From contig NZ_CDDH01000027.1 in assembly GCF_000819725.1 (NCBI RefSeq), positions 36,151 through 100,150 of the forward strand: a DNA stretch of 64,000 nt, written 5' to 3'. This DNA comes from Aeromonas australiensis (GTDB lineage Bacteria; Pseudomonadota; Gammaproteobacteria; Enterobacterales; Aeromonadaceae). Below the pieces are notes generated by a model. It ran no database searches. It was given only the letters and a program-made list of their open reading frames with translations, and was not told where the DNA came from. Positions 1 to 8,810 of this stretch are shown one piece after another (position 1 is the stretch's first letter; each line of letters starts with the position of its first letter). Made by a program: the position numbers and the translations under genes.

Positions 1-656
1 GGTGGGCCGATGAACAGCAGGTTGTGGCTGCCGGCGGCGGCGATCTCCAGCGCCCGCTTGGCCTGTGACTGGCCGATCACATCCTGCAGGTCCGGCACAT
101 CGGGCAGGGCATCCGTGGTCTGGGGATCCGGCAGCGGCAGCTCGTACTGGCCTGCCAGCCAGGCTGTGACGGCTAGCAACTGGTGGGCGGTGCGCACCTC
201 TGCATCCTGAATGAGAGAGGCTTCTGGGCCGTTTTCTCGCGGTACCAGCAGAGTGCGCCCCGCATCCCGGCAGGCGAGCACGGCAGGCAGCACCCCGAGC
301 ACGGGACGAATCTCGCCGGTCAGAGCCAACTCCCCCAAAAATTCATGATTGAGCAGGTATTTTGCCGGTATCTGCTTGGAAGCGGCGAGAATGCCGATAG
401 CGATGGCCAGATCGAAGCGGCCCCCCTCCTTGGGCAGGTCGGCGGGGGCGAGATTGACCGTGATGTGTTTGCTCGGGAACTCGAAGTTGCCGTTGAGCAA
501 GGCGCTGCGCACCCGATCCCGCGACTCTTTCACCGAGGTTTCCGGCAGGCCGACCATGTTGAAGGCGGGCAGGCCGTTGGAGAGGTGAACTTCCACTGTA
601 ACTTGCGGGGCCGCGATCCCGAGGCTGGCACGGCTATAAACCACAGCTAATGACAT
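1..656 (-). CDS. comM: Mg-chelatase-like AAA+ ATPase ComM/YifB, N-terminal part (cut by window edge)
   Basis: Read on the minus strand from ATG at 656, the product begins MSLAVVYSRASLGIAAPQVT and continues with the N-terminal chelatase-associated domain (EVHLSNGLPAFNMVGLPE, then NLAPADLPKEGGRFDLAIA). It ends at the window edge inside LLFIGPP, the start of the Walker A motif, so about 218 of roughly 500 residues are visible. ComM/YifB is a hexameric helicase-like ATPase that promotes branch migration during natural transformation. It diverges from the ilv operon across a 199-bp gap. The family assignment is firm; the rest of the gene, including ATP-binding residues, lies outside the window. 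Confidence 0.93.
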   Translation of the reverse strand, partial: MSLAVVYSRASLGIAAPQVTVEVHLSNGLPAFNMVGLPETSVKESRDRVRSALLNGNFEFPSKHITVNLAPADLPKEGGRFDLAIAIGILAASKQIPAKYLLNHEFLGELALTGEIRPVLGVLPAVLACRDAGRTLLVPRENGPEASLIQDAEVRTAHQLLAVTAWLAGQYELPLPDPQTTDALPDVPDLQDVIGQSQAKRALEIAAAGSHNLLFIGP

Positions 657-752
657 AAATCCCGTCCTTGAGTTGATATATGTTCTGACTAACTGCTTTT
701 TGTTGGTTTTTTATTCCAGAGTTCTGGCTGGGGAATAGCCAAAATCAGTGGG

Positions 753-782
753 TTGTCATAGAAAAAAGTCTTGCCCAATAAA
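753..782 (+). promoter_or_regulatory. Candidate ilv operon promoter
   Basis: TTGTCA at 753-758 and AATAAA at 777-782 are separated by 18 bp and lie about 75 bp before the ilvL start. The -35 is close to consensus; the -10 matches 4 of 6. No other good pair was seen before the leader peptide. This is inference only. Confidence 0.3.
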
Positions 783-855
783 AAACACCGTGCTAGTTCT
801 AATAGCCATTCGCGGTAGAAACCGCCCCAATTTCACAGGATTTCCGGTTGTAACT

Positions 856-954
856 ATGAACATGGCCTCCCGTTTCGTCAGCATTATTGTGGTCCTAGTG
901 GTGATTATTATCTCACCGCTCGGGGCTCGTTTAGCTGCACGGAACAAGGGATAG
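856..954 (+). CDS. ilvL: ilvGMEDA operon leader peptide IlvL
   Basis: A 32-codon ORF beginning [20 protein letters not shown]. Fourteen of its residues are Ile, Val or Leu, packed in one run ([10 protein letters not shown]), as expected of a leader that senses charged branched-chain tRNAs. It is followed within about 30 bp by a strong attenuator hairpin and then ilvG. Translation stalling on the Ile/Val/Leu codons should favour an antiterminator fold; smooth translation favours termination. An in-frame ATG at 862 is an alternative start. Composition, length and position match the enterobacterial ilvL, so confidence is high although the antiterminator pairing was not modelled. Confidence 0.9.
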   Translation: MNMASRFVSIIVVLVVIIISPLGARLAARNKG

Positions 955-984
955 ACCCACCACCGGACAGAACGAAACAAGCGA

Positions 985-1016
985 CCCCCGAGCCTCACGG
1001 CCCGGGGGTTTTTTTT
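985..1016 (+). terminator. ilv attenuator terminator
   Basis: CCCCCG.GCC (985-994) pairs with GGC.CGGGGG (999-1008) around a TCAC loop with one mismatch, followed by eight T residues (1009-1016). It sits between ilvL and ilvG, which makes it the attenuator of the operon. Confidence 0.9.
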
Positions 1017-1040
1017 CGACCAAAGGACAGGATTTTCCAC

Positions 1041-2687
1041 ATGAACGGCGCGCAGTTTTTGGTACAGGCTCTCAAGAAACAGGGTGTGACCCAGGTGTTT
1101 GGTTACCCGGGCGGGGCCATCATGCCGGTTTATGATGCCCTGTATGACGGTGGTCTGGCCCATCAGCTCTGCCGCCACGAGCAGGGGGCCGCCATGGCTG
1201 CGGTGGGTTATGCCCGCGCCTCCGGTCAGGTGGGGGTCTGTATCGCGACCTCCGGCCCCGGCGCCACCAACCTGGTGACCGGTCTGGCGGAGGCGCTGCT
1301 CGACTCGGTGCCGCTGGTGGCCATCAGCGGTCAGGTGCCCTGTTCCGCCATTGGTACCGATGCATTTCAGGAGGTCGATGTGCTCGGCATGTCCCTCTCT
1401 TGCACCAAGCACTCCTTTATGGTGACCGATGCCGCTGATCTGGGGCGCGTGTTGACAGAGGCTTTCGCCATCGCCACCGAAGGGCGCCCCGGCCCTGTGC
1501 TGATCGACCTGCCCAAGGATGTGCAGCTGGCCGCTGTGCCTGCCCAGAGCCCGCTGTTTGCGGTGGAAGAGCCGGAGGCGCTCAATCCCTCGGAGCTGAC
1601 CGCAGCCCGCACCCTGCTGGCCGCCGCCGAGCGCCCGGTGCTTTACGTTGGTGGCGGAGTGGGCATGGCCAATGCCGAGCAGCAGCTGCGCGACTTTGCT
1701 GCCGCTACCGGTATGCCGGCGGTCACTACCCTCAAGGGGATTGGCGCGCTGGATCCTGACAGCTCCGTTTACCTCGGCATGCTCGGCATGCACGGCACCA
1801 AGGCGGCCAACTATGCGGTGCAGCAGTGCGATCTGCTGCTGGTGGTGGGCGCCCGTTTCGATGACAGGGTGACCGGCAAGCTGGAGGAGTTCGCCCCCGA
1901 GGCGAAGGTGATCCATCTCGATGTGGATGCCGCCGAGTTCGGCAAGCGCCGTGCCGCTGAGGTGGGGATCACCACGGATCTCAAACAGGTGTTGCCGCGC
2001 CTCGCCATGACTCTCGACATCGCCCCCTGGCGTGAACACTGCGCCGCCATGGCCCGCGAATATGCCTTTCGCTACGACCATCCCGGCCAGCCCATCTATG
2101 CTCCGGCCCTGCTCAAGCAGCTCTCTACCAGGTTGCCGGAGAGCAGCGTGGTCGCTTGCGACGTGGGTCAGCACCAGATGTGGGTGGCCCAGCACATGCG
2201 TTTCACCAGCCCGCGCAACCACCTCTCCAGCGCCGGTCTCGGCACCATGGGCTTTGGTCTGCCCGCCGCCATCGGCGCCAAGATGTCGCGCCCGGAGGAT
2301 GAAGTGGTGCTGGTGAGCGGTGACGGCTCTTTCATGATGAACGTGCAAGAGCTCGGCACCATCCGCCGTGCCCGGCTCAAGGTGAAGATGGTGCTGCTGG
2401 ATAACCAGCGCCTCGGCATGGTGCGCCAGTGGCAGGAGCTGTTCTTCGATGGCCGCTACAGCGAGACCATCCTCTCCGATAATCCCGATTTCGTCGCCCT
2501 GGCTGCCGCTTTCGGCATCCCCGGCGAGACCATCACATGCAAGGAGCAGATAGCTGGTGCCCTCGATCGCCTGCTGGCAAGCGAGAGTGCCTACCTGCTG
2601 CATGTGGCCATTTCAGAGGAAGAAAACGTCTGGCCCCTGGTTCCGCCGGGAGTCGCCAACCACCAGATGATGGAGCAACGCCCATGA
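1041..2687 (+). CDS. ilvG: Acetolactate synthase II large (catalytic) subunit
   Basis: 548-residue thiamine diphosphate enzyme that condenses pyruvate with pyruvate or 2-oxobutyrate, the first common step of Ile/Val synthesis. It starts [20 protein letters not shown]; the catalytic glutamate lies in [18 protein letters not shown] near residue 47, and the ThDP/Mg motif GDGSFMMN lies near residue 427. The three ThDP-enzyme domains are all present without interruption, unlike E. coli K-12, whose ilvG is frameshifted. The stop overlaps the ilvM start by 4 bp (ATGA), so the two subunits are translationally coupled. Expression should follow the ilvL attenuator. Confidence 0.97.
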   Translation: MNGAQFLVQALKKQGVTQVFGYPGGAIMPVYDALYDGGLAHQLCRHEQGAAMAAVGYARASGQVGVCIATSGPGATNLVTGLAEALLDSVPLVAISGQVPCSAIGTDAFQEVDVLGMSLSCTKHSFMVTDAADLGRVLTEAFAIATEGRPGPVLIDLPKDVQLAAVPAQSPLFAVEEPEALNPSELTAARTLLAAAERPVLYVGGGVGMANAEQQLRDFAAATGMPAVTTLKGIGALDPDSSVYLGMLGMHGTKAANYAVQQCDLLLVVGARFDDRVTGKLEEFAPEAKVIHLDVDAAEFGKRRAAEVGITTDLKQVLPRLAMTLDIAPWREHCAAMAREYAFRYDHPGQPIYAPALLKQLSTRLPESSVVACDVGQHQMWVAQHMRFTSPRNHLSSAGLGTMGFGLPAAIGAKMSRPEDEVVLVSGDGSFMMNVQELGTIRRARLKVKMVLLDNQRLGMVRQWQELFFDGRYSETILSDNPDFVALAAAFGIPGETITCKEQIAGALDRLLASESAYLLHVAISEEENVWPLVPPGVANHQMMEQRP

Positions 2688-2974
2688 ACCCGCACACCCT
2701 TGCCCAGCCAGCATGTGCACAGCACACCCTGCATATCCATGCCCAGCCCAGACCGGAAGTGATGGAGCGGGTGTTGCGGGTGGTGCGTCACCGCGGCTTC
2801 AATCTCTGCGCCCTCACTATGGAAACGAGAGCGGAGCAGGATTGCCAACAGCTGCGGATCACGGTTACTGTCGAGTCGGTGCGTCCCATCCAGCAGTTGT
2901 GGAGCCAGTTGGTGAAGCTGGTGGACGTCTCCCGGGTCGATGCACTGGAACAGCAACCCCGGATCAGAGCTTAA
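2684..2974 (+). CDS. ilvM: Acetolactate synthase II small (regulatory) subunit
   Basis: 96-residue ACT-domain protein starting [20 protein letters not shown], with the family signature [15 protein letters not shown] and [14 protein letters not shown]. It is the activating partner of IlvG. The ATG overlaps the ilvG stop (ATGA), which fixes the start. It is about 9 residues longer than the 87-residue E. coli IlvM, mainly at the N-terminus. ilvE follows 12 bp downstream. Confidence 0.93.
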   Translation: MNPHTLAQPACAQHTLHIHAQPRPEVMERVLRVVRHRGFNLCALTMETRAEQDCQQLRITVTVESVRPIQQLWSQLVKLVDVSRVDALEQQPRIRA

Positions 2975-2986
2975 GGAGCCAAGCCA

Positions 2987-3931
2987 ATGTCACAGCCTTC
3001 CCAATCCGCCACTCATCCCCAATACATCTGGTTCAACGGCAAGCTGGTGCCTTGGCAGGATGCCCAGGTGCACGTGATGAGCCACGCCCTGCACTACGGC
3101 TCCTCGGTGTTTGAAGGGGTGCGTGCCTACGACACCCCCAAAGGCACCTGCATCTTCCGCCTGCAGGAGCACAGCCGCCGCCTGTTCGATTCCGCCAAGA
3201 TCTACTGGATGGAGATCCCCTACAACGAGGCCGAGATCAATGAGGCCTGCCGCACCGTGGTGCGCGAGAACGGCCTGAAGAGCGGCTATCTGCGCCCGCT
3301 GGCCTTTGTCGGCAATGTGGGGCTGGGGCTGCATCCGCCGCTGGATGCCAAGGCTGACCTGATGGTCGCCGCCCTGCCGTGGGGCGCCTATCTGGGAGAA
3401 GAGGGGCTGAAAAACGGGGTGGATGTGTGCGTCACCTCCTGGAACCGGCTCGCCCCCAACACCATTCCCACCGGCGCCAAGGCGGGCGGCAACTACCTCT
3501 CCTCCCAGCTCATCAGCCGCGAGGCCAAGCGCAACGGCTTCGCCGAGGGGCTGGCGCTGGATGTGAACGGCTACCTGAGCGAAGGGGCGGGGGAGAACCT
3601 GTTCCTGGTGAAGAACGGCGTGCTGTTTACCCCGCCAGCCACCGCCGCCATCCTGCCCGGCATCACCCGCGACACCATCATGACGCTGGCCCGTGATCTG
3701 GGTTACGAGGTGCGCGAGCAGGCGCTGCCTCGTGAGGCGCTCTATGTGGCGGACGAGATCTTTATGACCGGCACCGCCGCCGAGGTGACCCCGGTACGCT
3801 CGGTGGATCGGATGAAGGTGGGGGCTGGCAGTCGTGGCCCGGTGACCGAGCAGCTGCAAAACGCCTTCTTCGGCCTGTTCAATGGCCAGACCGAGGACAA
3901 GTGGGGTTGGCTGACCCCCGTCAACGACTGA
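2987..3931 (+). CDS. ilvE: Branched-chain amino acid aminotransferase
   Basis: 314-residue fold-type IV PLP enzyme that transaminates the 2-oxo acids of Val, Leu and Ile with glutamate. The PLP lysine is in [14 protein letters not shown] (about residue 165), followed by [18 protein letters not shown], a class hallmark. The start ATG is preceded by AAGGAG and lies 12 bp after ilvM. A perfect 8-bp hairpin follows the gene and separates it from ilvD. Confidence 0.96.
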   Translation: MSQPSQSATHPQYIWFNGKLVPWQDAQVHVMSHALHYGSSVFEGVRAYDTPKGTCIFRLQEHSRRLFDSAKIYWMEIPYNEAEINEACRTVVRENGLKSGYLRPLAFVGNVGLGLHPPLDAKADLMVAALPWGAYLGEEGLKNGVDVCVTSWNRLAPNTIPTGAKAGGNYLSSQLISREAKRNGFAEGLALDVNGYLSEGAGENLFLVKNGVLFTPPATAAILPGITRDTIMTLARDLGYEVREQALPREALYVADEIFMTGTAAEVTPVRSVDRMKVGAGSRGPVTEQLQNAFFGLFNGQTEDKWGWLTPVND

Positions 3932-3938
3932 TAAGAGA

Positions 3939-3959
3939 GGGGAGGCGTCATGCCTCCCC
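3939..3959 (+). other. Intercistronic hairpin between ilvE and ilvD
   Basis: GGGGAGGC (3939-3946) and GCCTCCCC (3952-3959) form a perfect 8-bp stem with a GTCAT loop. No T run follows, so it looks like an mRNA processing or stability element and not a terminator. Confidence 0.55.
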
Positions 3960-4077
3960 GAGTCGCTTCCGGTCAGGGCACTGCGCTGTGTCCTCACCAG
4001 GATCGATTCCCGATCCGAGAGTCACTTTTTCATTTTCAAAGATAATGAGCCCGCTGGGCATTCAGGGAGTAGAGACA

Positions 4078-5919
4078 ATGCCGAAGTTGAGATCCGCCAC
4101 CACCACCCACGGACGTAACATGGCCGGGGCCCGCGCCCTGTGGCGTGCCACCGGAATGACCGATCAGGATTTCGGCAAACCCATCATCGCCGTGGTCAAC
4201 TCCTTCACCCAGTTCGTACCGGGCCACGTTCACCTCAAGGATCTGGGTCAGCTGGTGGCGCGCGAGATCGAAGCCGCTGGCGGCGTTGCCAAGGAGTTCA
4301 ACACCATTGCCGTGGATGACGGCATCGCCATGGGCCACGGCGGCATGCTCTACTCCCTGCCGTCCCGCGAACTGATTGCCGACTCGGTGGAGTACATGGT
4401 CAACGCCCACTGCGCCGACGCCATGGTCTGCATCTCCAACTGCGACAAGATCACCCCGGGGATGCTGATGGCCGCTCTGCGCATCAATATCCCGGTCATT
4501 TTTGTCTCCGGCGGCCCGATGGAAGCAGGCAAGACCAAGCTCTCCGACCAGATCATCAAGCTGGATCTGGTGGATGCCATGATCCAGGGCGCCGACCCCA
4601 AGGTATCGGACGCCCAGAGCGAACAGGTGGAGCGCAGCGCCTGCCCCACCTGCGGCTCCTGCTCTGGTATGTTTACCGCGAACTCCATGAACTGCCTGAC
4701 CGAGGCGCTCGGCCTCTCCCAGCCGGGCAACGGCTCCATGCTGGCGACCCACGCCGATCGCGAGCAGCTGTTCAAGCTGGCGGGCCAGCGCATCGTGACT
4801 CTGGCCAAGCGCTGGTATGAGCAGGACGATGCCTCGGCTCTGCCGCGCAATATCGCCACCAAGGCGGCGTTCGAGAATGCCATGGCGCTCGATATCGCCA
4901 TGGGCGGCTCTACCAATACCGTGCTGCACCTGCTGGCGGCGGCGCAGGAGGCGGGGGTCGACTTCACCATGGCCGATATCGACCGCATGTCGCGCAAGGT
5001 ACCGCAACTGTGCAAGGTGGCACCCTCCACCCAGAAGTACCATATGGAAGATGTACACCGCGCCGGCGGCGTGGTCGCCATTCTGGGCCAGCTGGAAAAA
5101 GCGGGTCTGGTACATGGCGATACCCGTACCGTGCTGGGTTGCTCCCTTGTCGAACAGCTCAATGAATATGACGTCAGCCGCCAGCCGAGTCAGGAGGTGG
5201 TGGACTTCTACCGCGCTGGCCCGGCCGGCATCCGCACCACCAAGGCGTTCAGTCAGGATTGCCGCTGGCCGGAGCTGGATCTGGACCGCGCCGAAGGGTG
5301 CATCCGCTCGCTCGACAACGCCTACAGCCAGGAGGGCGGCCTTGCGGTGCTCTCCGGTAACCTCGCGGTCAACGGTGCCATCGTCAAGACCGCCGGGGTG
5401 GATGAGGAGAACCTCACCTTCCGTGGCCCGGCCCGGGTGTTCGAGAGTCAGGAGAGCGCGGTGAGCGGCATCCTCGACGGCACAGTGAAAGCGGGTGAGG
5501 TGGTGGTGATCCGCTACGAAGGGCCGAAAGGGGGCCCGGGCATGCAGGAGATGCTCTACCCCACTACCTATCTGAAATCCATGGGCCTCGGCAAGGCGTG
5601 TGCCCTGATCACCGACGGCCGCTTCTCCGGCGGCACCTCGGGCCTCTCCATCGGTCACGTATCGCCGGAGGCCGCTTCCGGCGGCACCATAGGTCTGGTG
5701 GAGGATGGCGACATCATCAGCATCAACATCCCGGCCCGCAGCATGGTGCTGGAGGTGGCCGACAGCGTGCTGGCCGCCCGCCGTGTCGCCGTCGAGGCTC
5801 GGGGCTGGAAGCCGCTCGATCGTCAGCGTCAGGTCTCCTTTGCCCTGCGCGCCTACGCCATGTTCGCCACCAGCGCCGACAAGGGTGCGGTACGAGACCG
5901 CGCAATGTTGGGGGAATAA
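4078..5919 (+). CDS. ilvD: Dihydroxy-acid dehydratase
   Basis: 613-residue Fe-S dehydratase that converts dihydroxy acids to 2-oxo acids in Ile/Val synthesis. ATG 4078 gives [20 protein letters not shown], the standard N-terminus; longer in-frame starts upstream lack family similarity. Cluster cysteines are visible in [14 protein letters not shown] (near residues 118-122) and [18 protein letters not shown] (near 189-206), with [14 protein letters not shown] late in the protein. The last residues, [13 protein letters not shown], are repeated in degenerate form by the next small ORF. Confidence 0.97.
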   Translation: MPKLRSATTTHGRNMAGARALWRATGMTDQDFGKPIIAVVNSFTQFVPGHVHLKDLGQLVAREIEAAGGVAKEFNTIAVDDGIAMGHGGMLYSLPSRELIADSVEYMVNAHCADAMVCISNCDKITPGMLMAALRINIPVIFVSGGPMEAGKTKLSDQIIKLDLVDAMIQGADPKVSDAQSEQVERSACPTCGSCSGMFTANSMNCLTEALGLSQPGNGSMLATHADREQLFKLAGQRIVTLAKRWYEQDDASALPRNIATKAAFENAMALDIAMGGSTNTVLHLLAAAQEAGVDFTMADIDRMSRKVPQLCKVAPSTQKYHMEDVHRAGGVVAILGQLEKAGLVHGDTRTVLGCSLVEQLNEYDVSRQPSQEVVDFYRAGPAGIRTTKAFSQDCRWPELDLDRAEGCIRSLDNAYSQEGGLAVLSGNLAVNGAIVKTAGVDEENLTFRGPARVFESQESAVSGILDGTVKAGEVVVIRYEGPKGGPGMQEMLYPTTYLKSMGLGKACALITDGRFSGGTSGLSIGHVSPEAASGGTIGLVEDGDIISINIPARSMVLEVADSVLAARRVAVEARGWKPLDRQRQVSFALRAYAMFATSADKGAVRDRAMLGE

Positions 5920-5921
5920 AG

Positions 5922-6020
5922 ATGAATGCCAATATGAAATATGAACAATCGACCCGATTGGTCGGTCTTTGCGCCGACAAAGGGTTGGTGTGGCGCGATC
6001 GCTCAATGCTGGGGGAATAA
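5922..6020 (+). CDS. 32-residue ORF between ilvD and ilvA, apparent duplicated ilvD 3' end
   Basis: ATG 5922 begins 2 bp after the ilvD stop and the ORF ends 3 bp before ilvA. The C-terminal half, DKGLVWRDRSMLGE, parallels the IlvD tail [13 protein letters not shown]. At DNA level GGGGGAATAAA occurs at both ends: before this ORF's ATG and before the ilvA ATG. This looks like a tandem duplication of the last 40-50 bp of ilvD that copied the ilvA ribosome-binding site; the first 16 residues (MNANMKYEQSTRLVGL) have no such parallel. Whether a stable peptide is made is unknown; coupling of translation into ilvA is a plausible role. Confidence 0.5.
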   Translation: MNANMKYEQSTRLVGLCADKGLVWRDRSMLGE

Positions 6021-6023
6021 ATC

Positions 6024-7544
6024 ATGGTCTCTGCGGCTGATTATCTACGCAAGGTGCTGCTCTCCCCCGTCTACGAGGCGGCGCGGGTGACCCCTTTGCA
6101 AACCCTGAAGAAACTCTCCGAGCGACTCGGCAATCACGTCAGCCTGAAGCGGGAGGATCTGCAACCGGTCCACTCCTTCAAGCTGCGCGGTGCCTACCAC
6201 AAGATCGCCACCCTGACCCAGGAGCAGAAGGCGCGCGGCGTTATCGCCGCCTCTGCCGGCAACCATGCCCAAGGGGTCGCTCTGTCGGCCGCCAAACTCG
6301 GCATCAAGGCGATCATAGTGATGCCCAAGACCACGCCGGACATCAAGATCGACGCGGTGCGCCGTCAGGGCGGCAACGTCATGCTGTTTGGCAACAGTTT
6401 CGATGAGGCCTACGGCGAGAGCCGCCGCCTCGCCGAGTTGGAGGGCTACACCCTGATCCCGCCGTTCGACGACGTCGAGGTGATTGCCGGGCAGGGCACC
6501 ATCGGCAAGGAGCTGCTGGAGCAGGATACCCACCTCACTCACGTCTTCGTGCCGGTGGGGGGCGGCGGCCTGGCCGCCGGGGTGGCGGTCTATATCAAGC
6601 AGCTGCTGCCGGATGTGAAGGTGATCGGGGTGGAGGCGGAAGGCTCCGCCTGCCTCAAGGCTGCGCTGGCGGCCGGCGAGCCGGTCAATCTGGAGCGGGT
6701 CTCCCTGTTTGCGGACGGGGTGGCGGTCAAGCGCATCGGCGAAGAGACCTTCCGCCTGTGCAACCAGTATCTGGACGAGGTGGTGACCGTCTCCAACGAC
6801 CAGATTTGCGCCGCGCTGAAAGACATCTTCGACGACTGCCGCGCCATTGCCGAGCCGTCGGGGGCCCTGTCGCTGGCCGGCCTCAAGGCCTATAGCGAGC
6901 GTGAGCAGGTCAAGGGGGGCCGGATGGCGGCCATTTTGTCCGGCGCCAACGTCAACTTCCACAGCCTGCGCTACGTGTCGGAGCGCTGCGAGATCGGCGA
7001 GAAGCGCGAGGGCATGCTGGCGGTGACCATCCCCGAGCGCAAGGGGGCCTTCCTCGACTTCTGCCGTCAGCTGGGACCCCGCATGGTGACCGAGTTCAAC
7101 TACCGCTACGCCGATGCCGAGCAGGCGTCGCTGTTTGTCTCGGTACGTCTCACCGGCGGTGATGAGGAGCTCGGTCAGATCATCGAGCAGCTCGGTGGCA
7201 ACGGCTATCCGGTGGTCAACATGACCGAGAGTGAGCTGGCCAAGAACCACGTGCGCTACATGATTGGCGGCCGCCCGGCCCGGCCCCTCGGTGAGCGTCT
7301 TTACAGCTTCAAGTTCCCGGAGCAGCCGGGTGCCCTGATGCGCTTCCTCGAGACCCTGGGCTGTCGCTGGAACATCAGCCTGTTCCACTACCGCAACCAC
7401 GGTGCCGACTACGGGCGGGTGCTGTGCGCGTTCGAGCTGCCGGACGAGGACGTGGCCGCCTTCCACGACTACCTGCGCGAGATTGGCTACGGCTGGAAAG
7501 AGGTGAGCGACGACCCCGCCTACCGGCTGTTTCTGGCTAGTTGA
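6024..7544 (+). CDS. ilvA: Threonine ammonia-lyase (biosynthetic)
   Basis: 506-residue PLP enzyme that deaminates threonine to 2-oxobutyrate, committing carbon to isoleucine. The PLP lysine lies in VHSFKLRGAYHKI (near residue 52), and a glycine-rich phosphate loop VPVGGGGLAAGVA is present. The C-terminal third carries two ACT-like regulatory domains (GEKREGMLAVTIPERKG and PLGERLYSFKFPEQPGAL), the arrangement that gives isoleucine feedback inhibition. GGGGGAATAAATC precedes the ATG. It is the last gene of the operon before a strong terminator. Confidence 0.96.
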   Translation: MVSAADYLRKVLLSPVYEAARVTPLQTLKKLSERLGNHVSLKREDLQPVHSFKLRGAYHKIATLTQEQKARGVIAASAGNHAQGVALSAAKLGIKAIIVMPKTTPDIKIDAVRRQGGNVMLFGNSFDEAYGESRRLAELEGYTLIPPFDDVEVIAGQGTIGKELLEQDTHLTHVFVPVGGGGLAAGVAVYIKQLLPDVKVIGVEAEGSACLKAALAAGEPVNLERVSLFADGVAVKRIGEETFRLCNQYLDEVVTVSNDQICAALKDIFDDCRAIAEPSGALSLAGLKAYSEREQVKGGRMAAILSGANVNFHSLRYVSERCEIGEKREGMLAVTIPERKGAFLDFCRQLGPRMVTEFNYRYADAEQASLFVSVRLTGGDEELGQIIEQLGGNGYPVVNMTESELAKNHVRYMIGGRPARPLGERLYSFKFPEQPGALMRFLETLGCRWNISLFHYRNHGADYGRVLCAFELPDEDVAAFHDYLREIGYGWKEVSDDPAYRLFLAS

Positions 7545-7557
7545 TGCTGCGATGAGG

Positions 7558-7589
7558 AGAGAGGGAGGCGGTTGCCTCCCTCTCTGTTT
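7558..7589. terminator. Bidirectional terminator after ilvA
   Basis: AGAGAGGGAGGC (7558-7569) and GCCTCCCTCTCT (7574-7585) form a perfect 12-bp stem with a GGTT loop, followed by GTTT. It lies between ilvA and the converging HPP gene and can serve both. Confidence 0.75.
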
Positions 7590-8044
7590 CAGGCTGTGGC
7601 CGGTCGCTTGCGTCGCAGCATTTGAAAACCATAAGCCAGCGTCATTAGCAGCAGGGTGCCCGGCAATACGGTCTGCCACAGGAAGGCTGGTTCCTGTCCC
7701 GTCATCAGGATCAGCAAGGGGTTGGCGCCAGCAGGGGGGTGGATCAGATTCAATCCCTGCATCAGGGCGATGGCCAGCCCTGTTGCCAGCGCCATCTGTA
7801 CTTCAGCAGGGAGGGGAAGCATGCCGATCACCAGTCCGACGCAGGCCGTCAGCAGGTGTCCACCCAGCACGTTTTTGGGGCGCGCCAGCGGACTATCGGG
7901 CAGGGAAAACAGCAACACACAGCTGGCCCCGAAAGGTGCCATGACCAGCGCCACGTGCCAGCTCAGATTGAGCCCTCCCAATATGCCGATGGTGAGTGCG
8001 GTGCCTACACCTGCCCATAGCGGGCCATACCATTTCGTCATCAT
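7589..8044 (-). CDS. HPP-family integral membrane protein
   Basis: 151-residue polytopic membrane protein with four hydrophobic segments and the family motifs MAPFGASCVLLF, PLARPKNVLGGHLLTACVG and the name-giving HPPAGANPLL. Members in plants and cyanobacteria transport nitrite; the role of bacterial single-domain members is mostly unknown. It begins MMTKWYGPLWAGVGTALTIG; the second ATG (8041) is an equally possible start. It diverges from a TetR gene across a 73-bp gap that carries a palindrome, so that regulator probably controls it. Confidence 0.85.
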   Translation of the reverse strand: MMTKWYGPLWAGVGTALTIGILGGLNLSWHVALVMAPFGASCVLLFSLPDSPLARPKNVLGGHLLTACVGLVIGMLPLPAEVQMALATGLAIALMQGLNLIHPPAGANPLLILMTGQEPAFLWQTVLPGTLLLMTLAYGFQMLRRKRPATA

Positions 8045-8084
8045 GTTTTCCTCTTGGTTTGTCAGAACTGCTTAGGCACATTAG

Positions 8085-8102
8085 GTAGACAGATCGGTGT
8101 AC
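8085..8102. promoter_or_regulatory. Candidate TetR-family operator
   Basis: GTAGACAGATCGGTGTAC is an 18-bp imperfect palindrome (14 of 18 positions symmetric, centred on GATC). It sits in the divergent gap 16 bp before the TetR-family start, the usual place for an autoregulatory operator. Binding is inferred. Confidence 0.5.
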
Positions 8103-8117
8103 TTCAAGAGGCAAATC

Positions 8118-8684
8118 ATGAGCGAGAAGCGTCAACAACTGGTGGCGACGGCTTACCGTCTGTTCAACCGTCATGGCTTTCATGCCACCGGCATAGATCG
8201 CATCTGGGCCGAGGCGGGGAGTACCAAGCGCACCCTCTATCGCCACTTCCCGACCAAGGATGCCTTGATTGAGGAGGTGCTGCTCGCTCGTGACCGGGAG
8301 TTCTTCGCCCTGCTTGACCAACGGCTGGCCGACGTGACCGGACGCGAAGCTCGCCTGCAGGCGCTGTTTGACGGCTTTGCAGAGTGGTTTGGCCGCTCTG
8401 ATTTCTATGGCTGCAACTTTATCAACGCCAGCGCCGAGTTTGCCGACCCGCGCCATCCGGTGCGCAAGCTGGTGATGGCCCATAAGCAGGCGTTACTGGG
8501 CTGGGTGATAAACCAGCTCGATTGCTCTCTGGCACAGGCCACCGGGCTTTGCCTGCTGCTGGAGGGAGCGATCGTGATGGCCCACAGCTATCAACAGCCA
8601 CTGGCGCTGGAGCAGGCCAGAATGCTGGCAAAGACCATTTTGACCGACGATACCGCGATAATGCAGGCCGCTTCACACTCCTGA
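8118..8684 (+). CDS. TetR/AcrR-family transcriptional regulator
   Basis: 188 residues from ATG 8118 (AGAGGC upstream). The N-terminal helix-turn-helix is clear: LVATAYRLFNRHGFHATGID followed by IWAEAGSTKRTLYRHFPTKDAL. The C-terminal ligand domain (from about residue 60) contains a CNFINASAEF stretch seen in many TetR proteins that sense electrophiles or small organics; the inducer cannot be read from sequence. It diverges from the HPP gene with a palindrome between them. Confidence 0.9.
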   Translation: MSEKRQQLVATAYRLFNRHGFHATGIDRIWAEAGSTKRTLYRHFPTKDALIEEVLLARDREFFALLDQRLADVTGREARLQALFDGFAEWFGRSDFYGCNFINASAEFADPRHPVRKLVMAHKQALLGWVINQLDCSLAQATGLCLLLEGAIVMAHSYQQPLALEQARMLAKTILTDDTAIMQAASHS

Positions 8685-8810
8685 GCTGCTGGTCATTTGA
8701 GGCTGCGTTCGGATGGGATACCCTGATCGATGGAGAGGCCGCCTGACGGCTTCACACAGGGAGAGTGCGCACTCAGGCGCCGATAACGACTTATTGCAGA
8801 GGCAAAAAAT

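Noticed and set aside
756..2603. 615-codon open frame on the minus strand
   Set aside because: Exact antisense of ilvG; its composition (Gly/His/Ala/Leu-rich, no domain) is typical of shadow frames in GC-rich DNA. The ilvG reading has complete family motifs.
4036..6006. 656-codon open frame on the minus strand
   Set aside because: Antisense shadow of ilvD with no recognisable domain and no ribosome-binding site.
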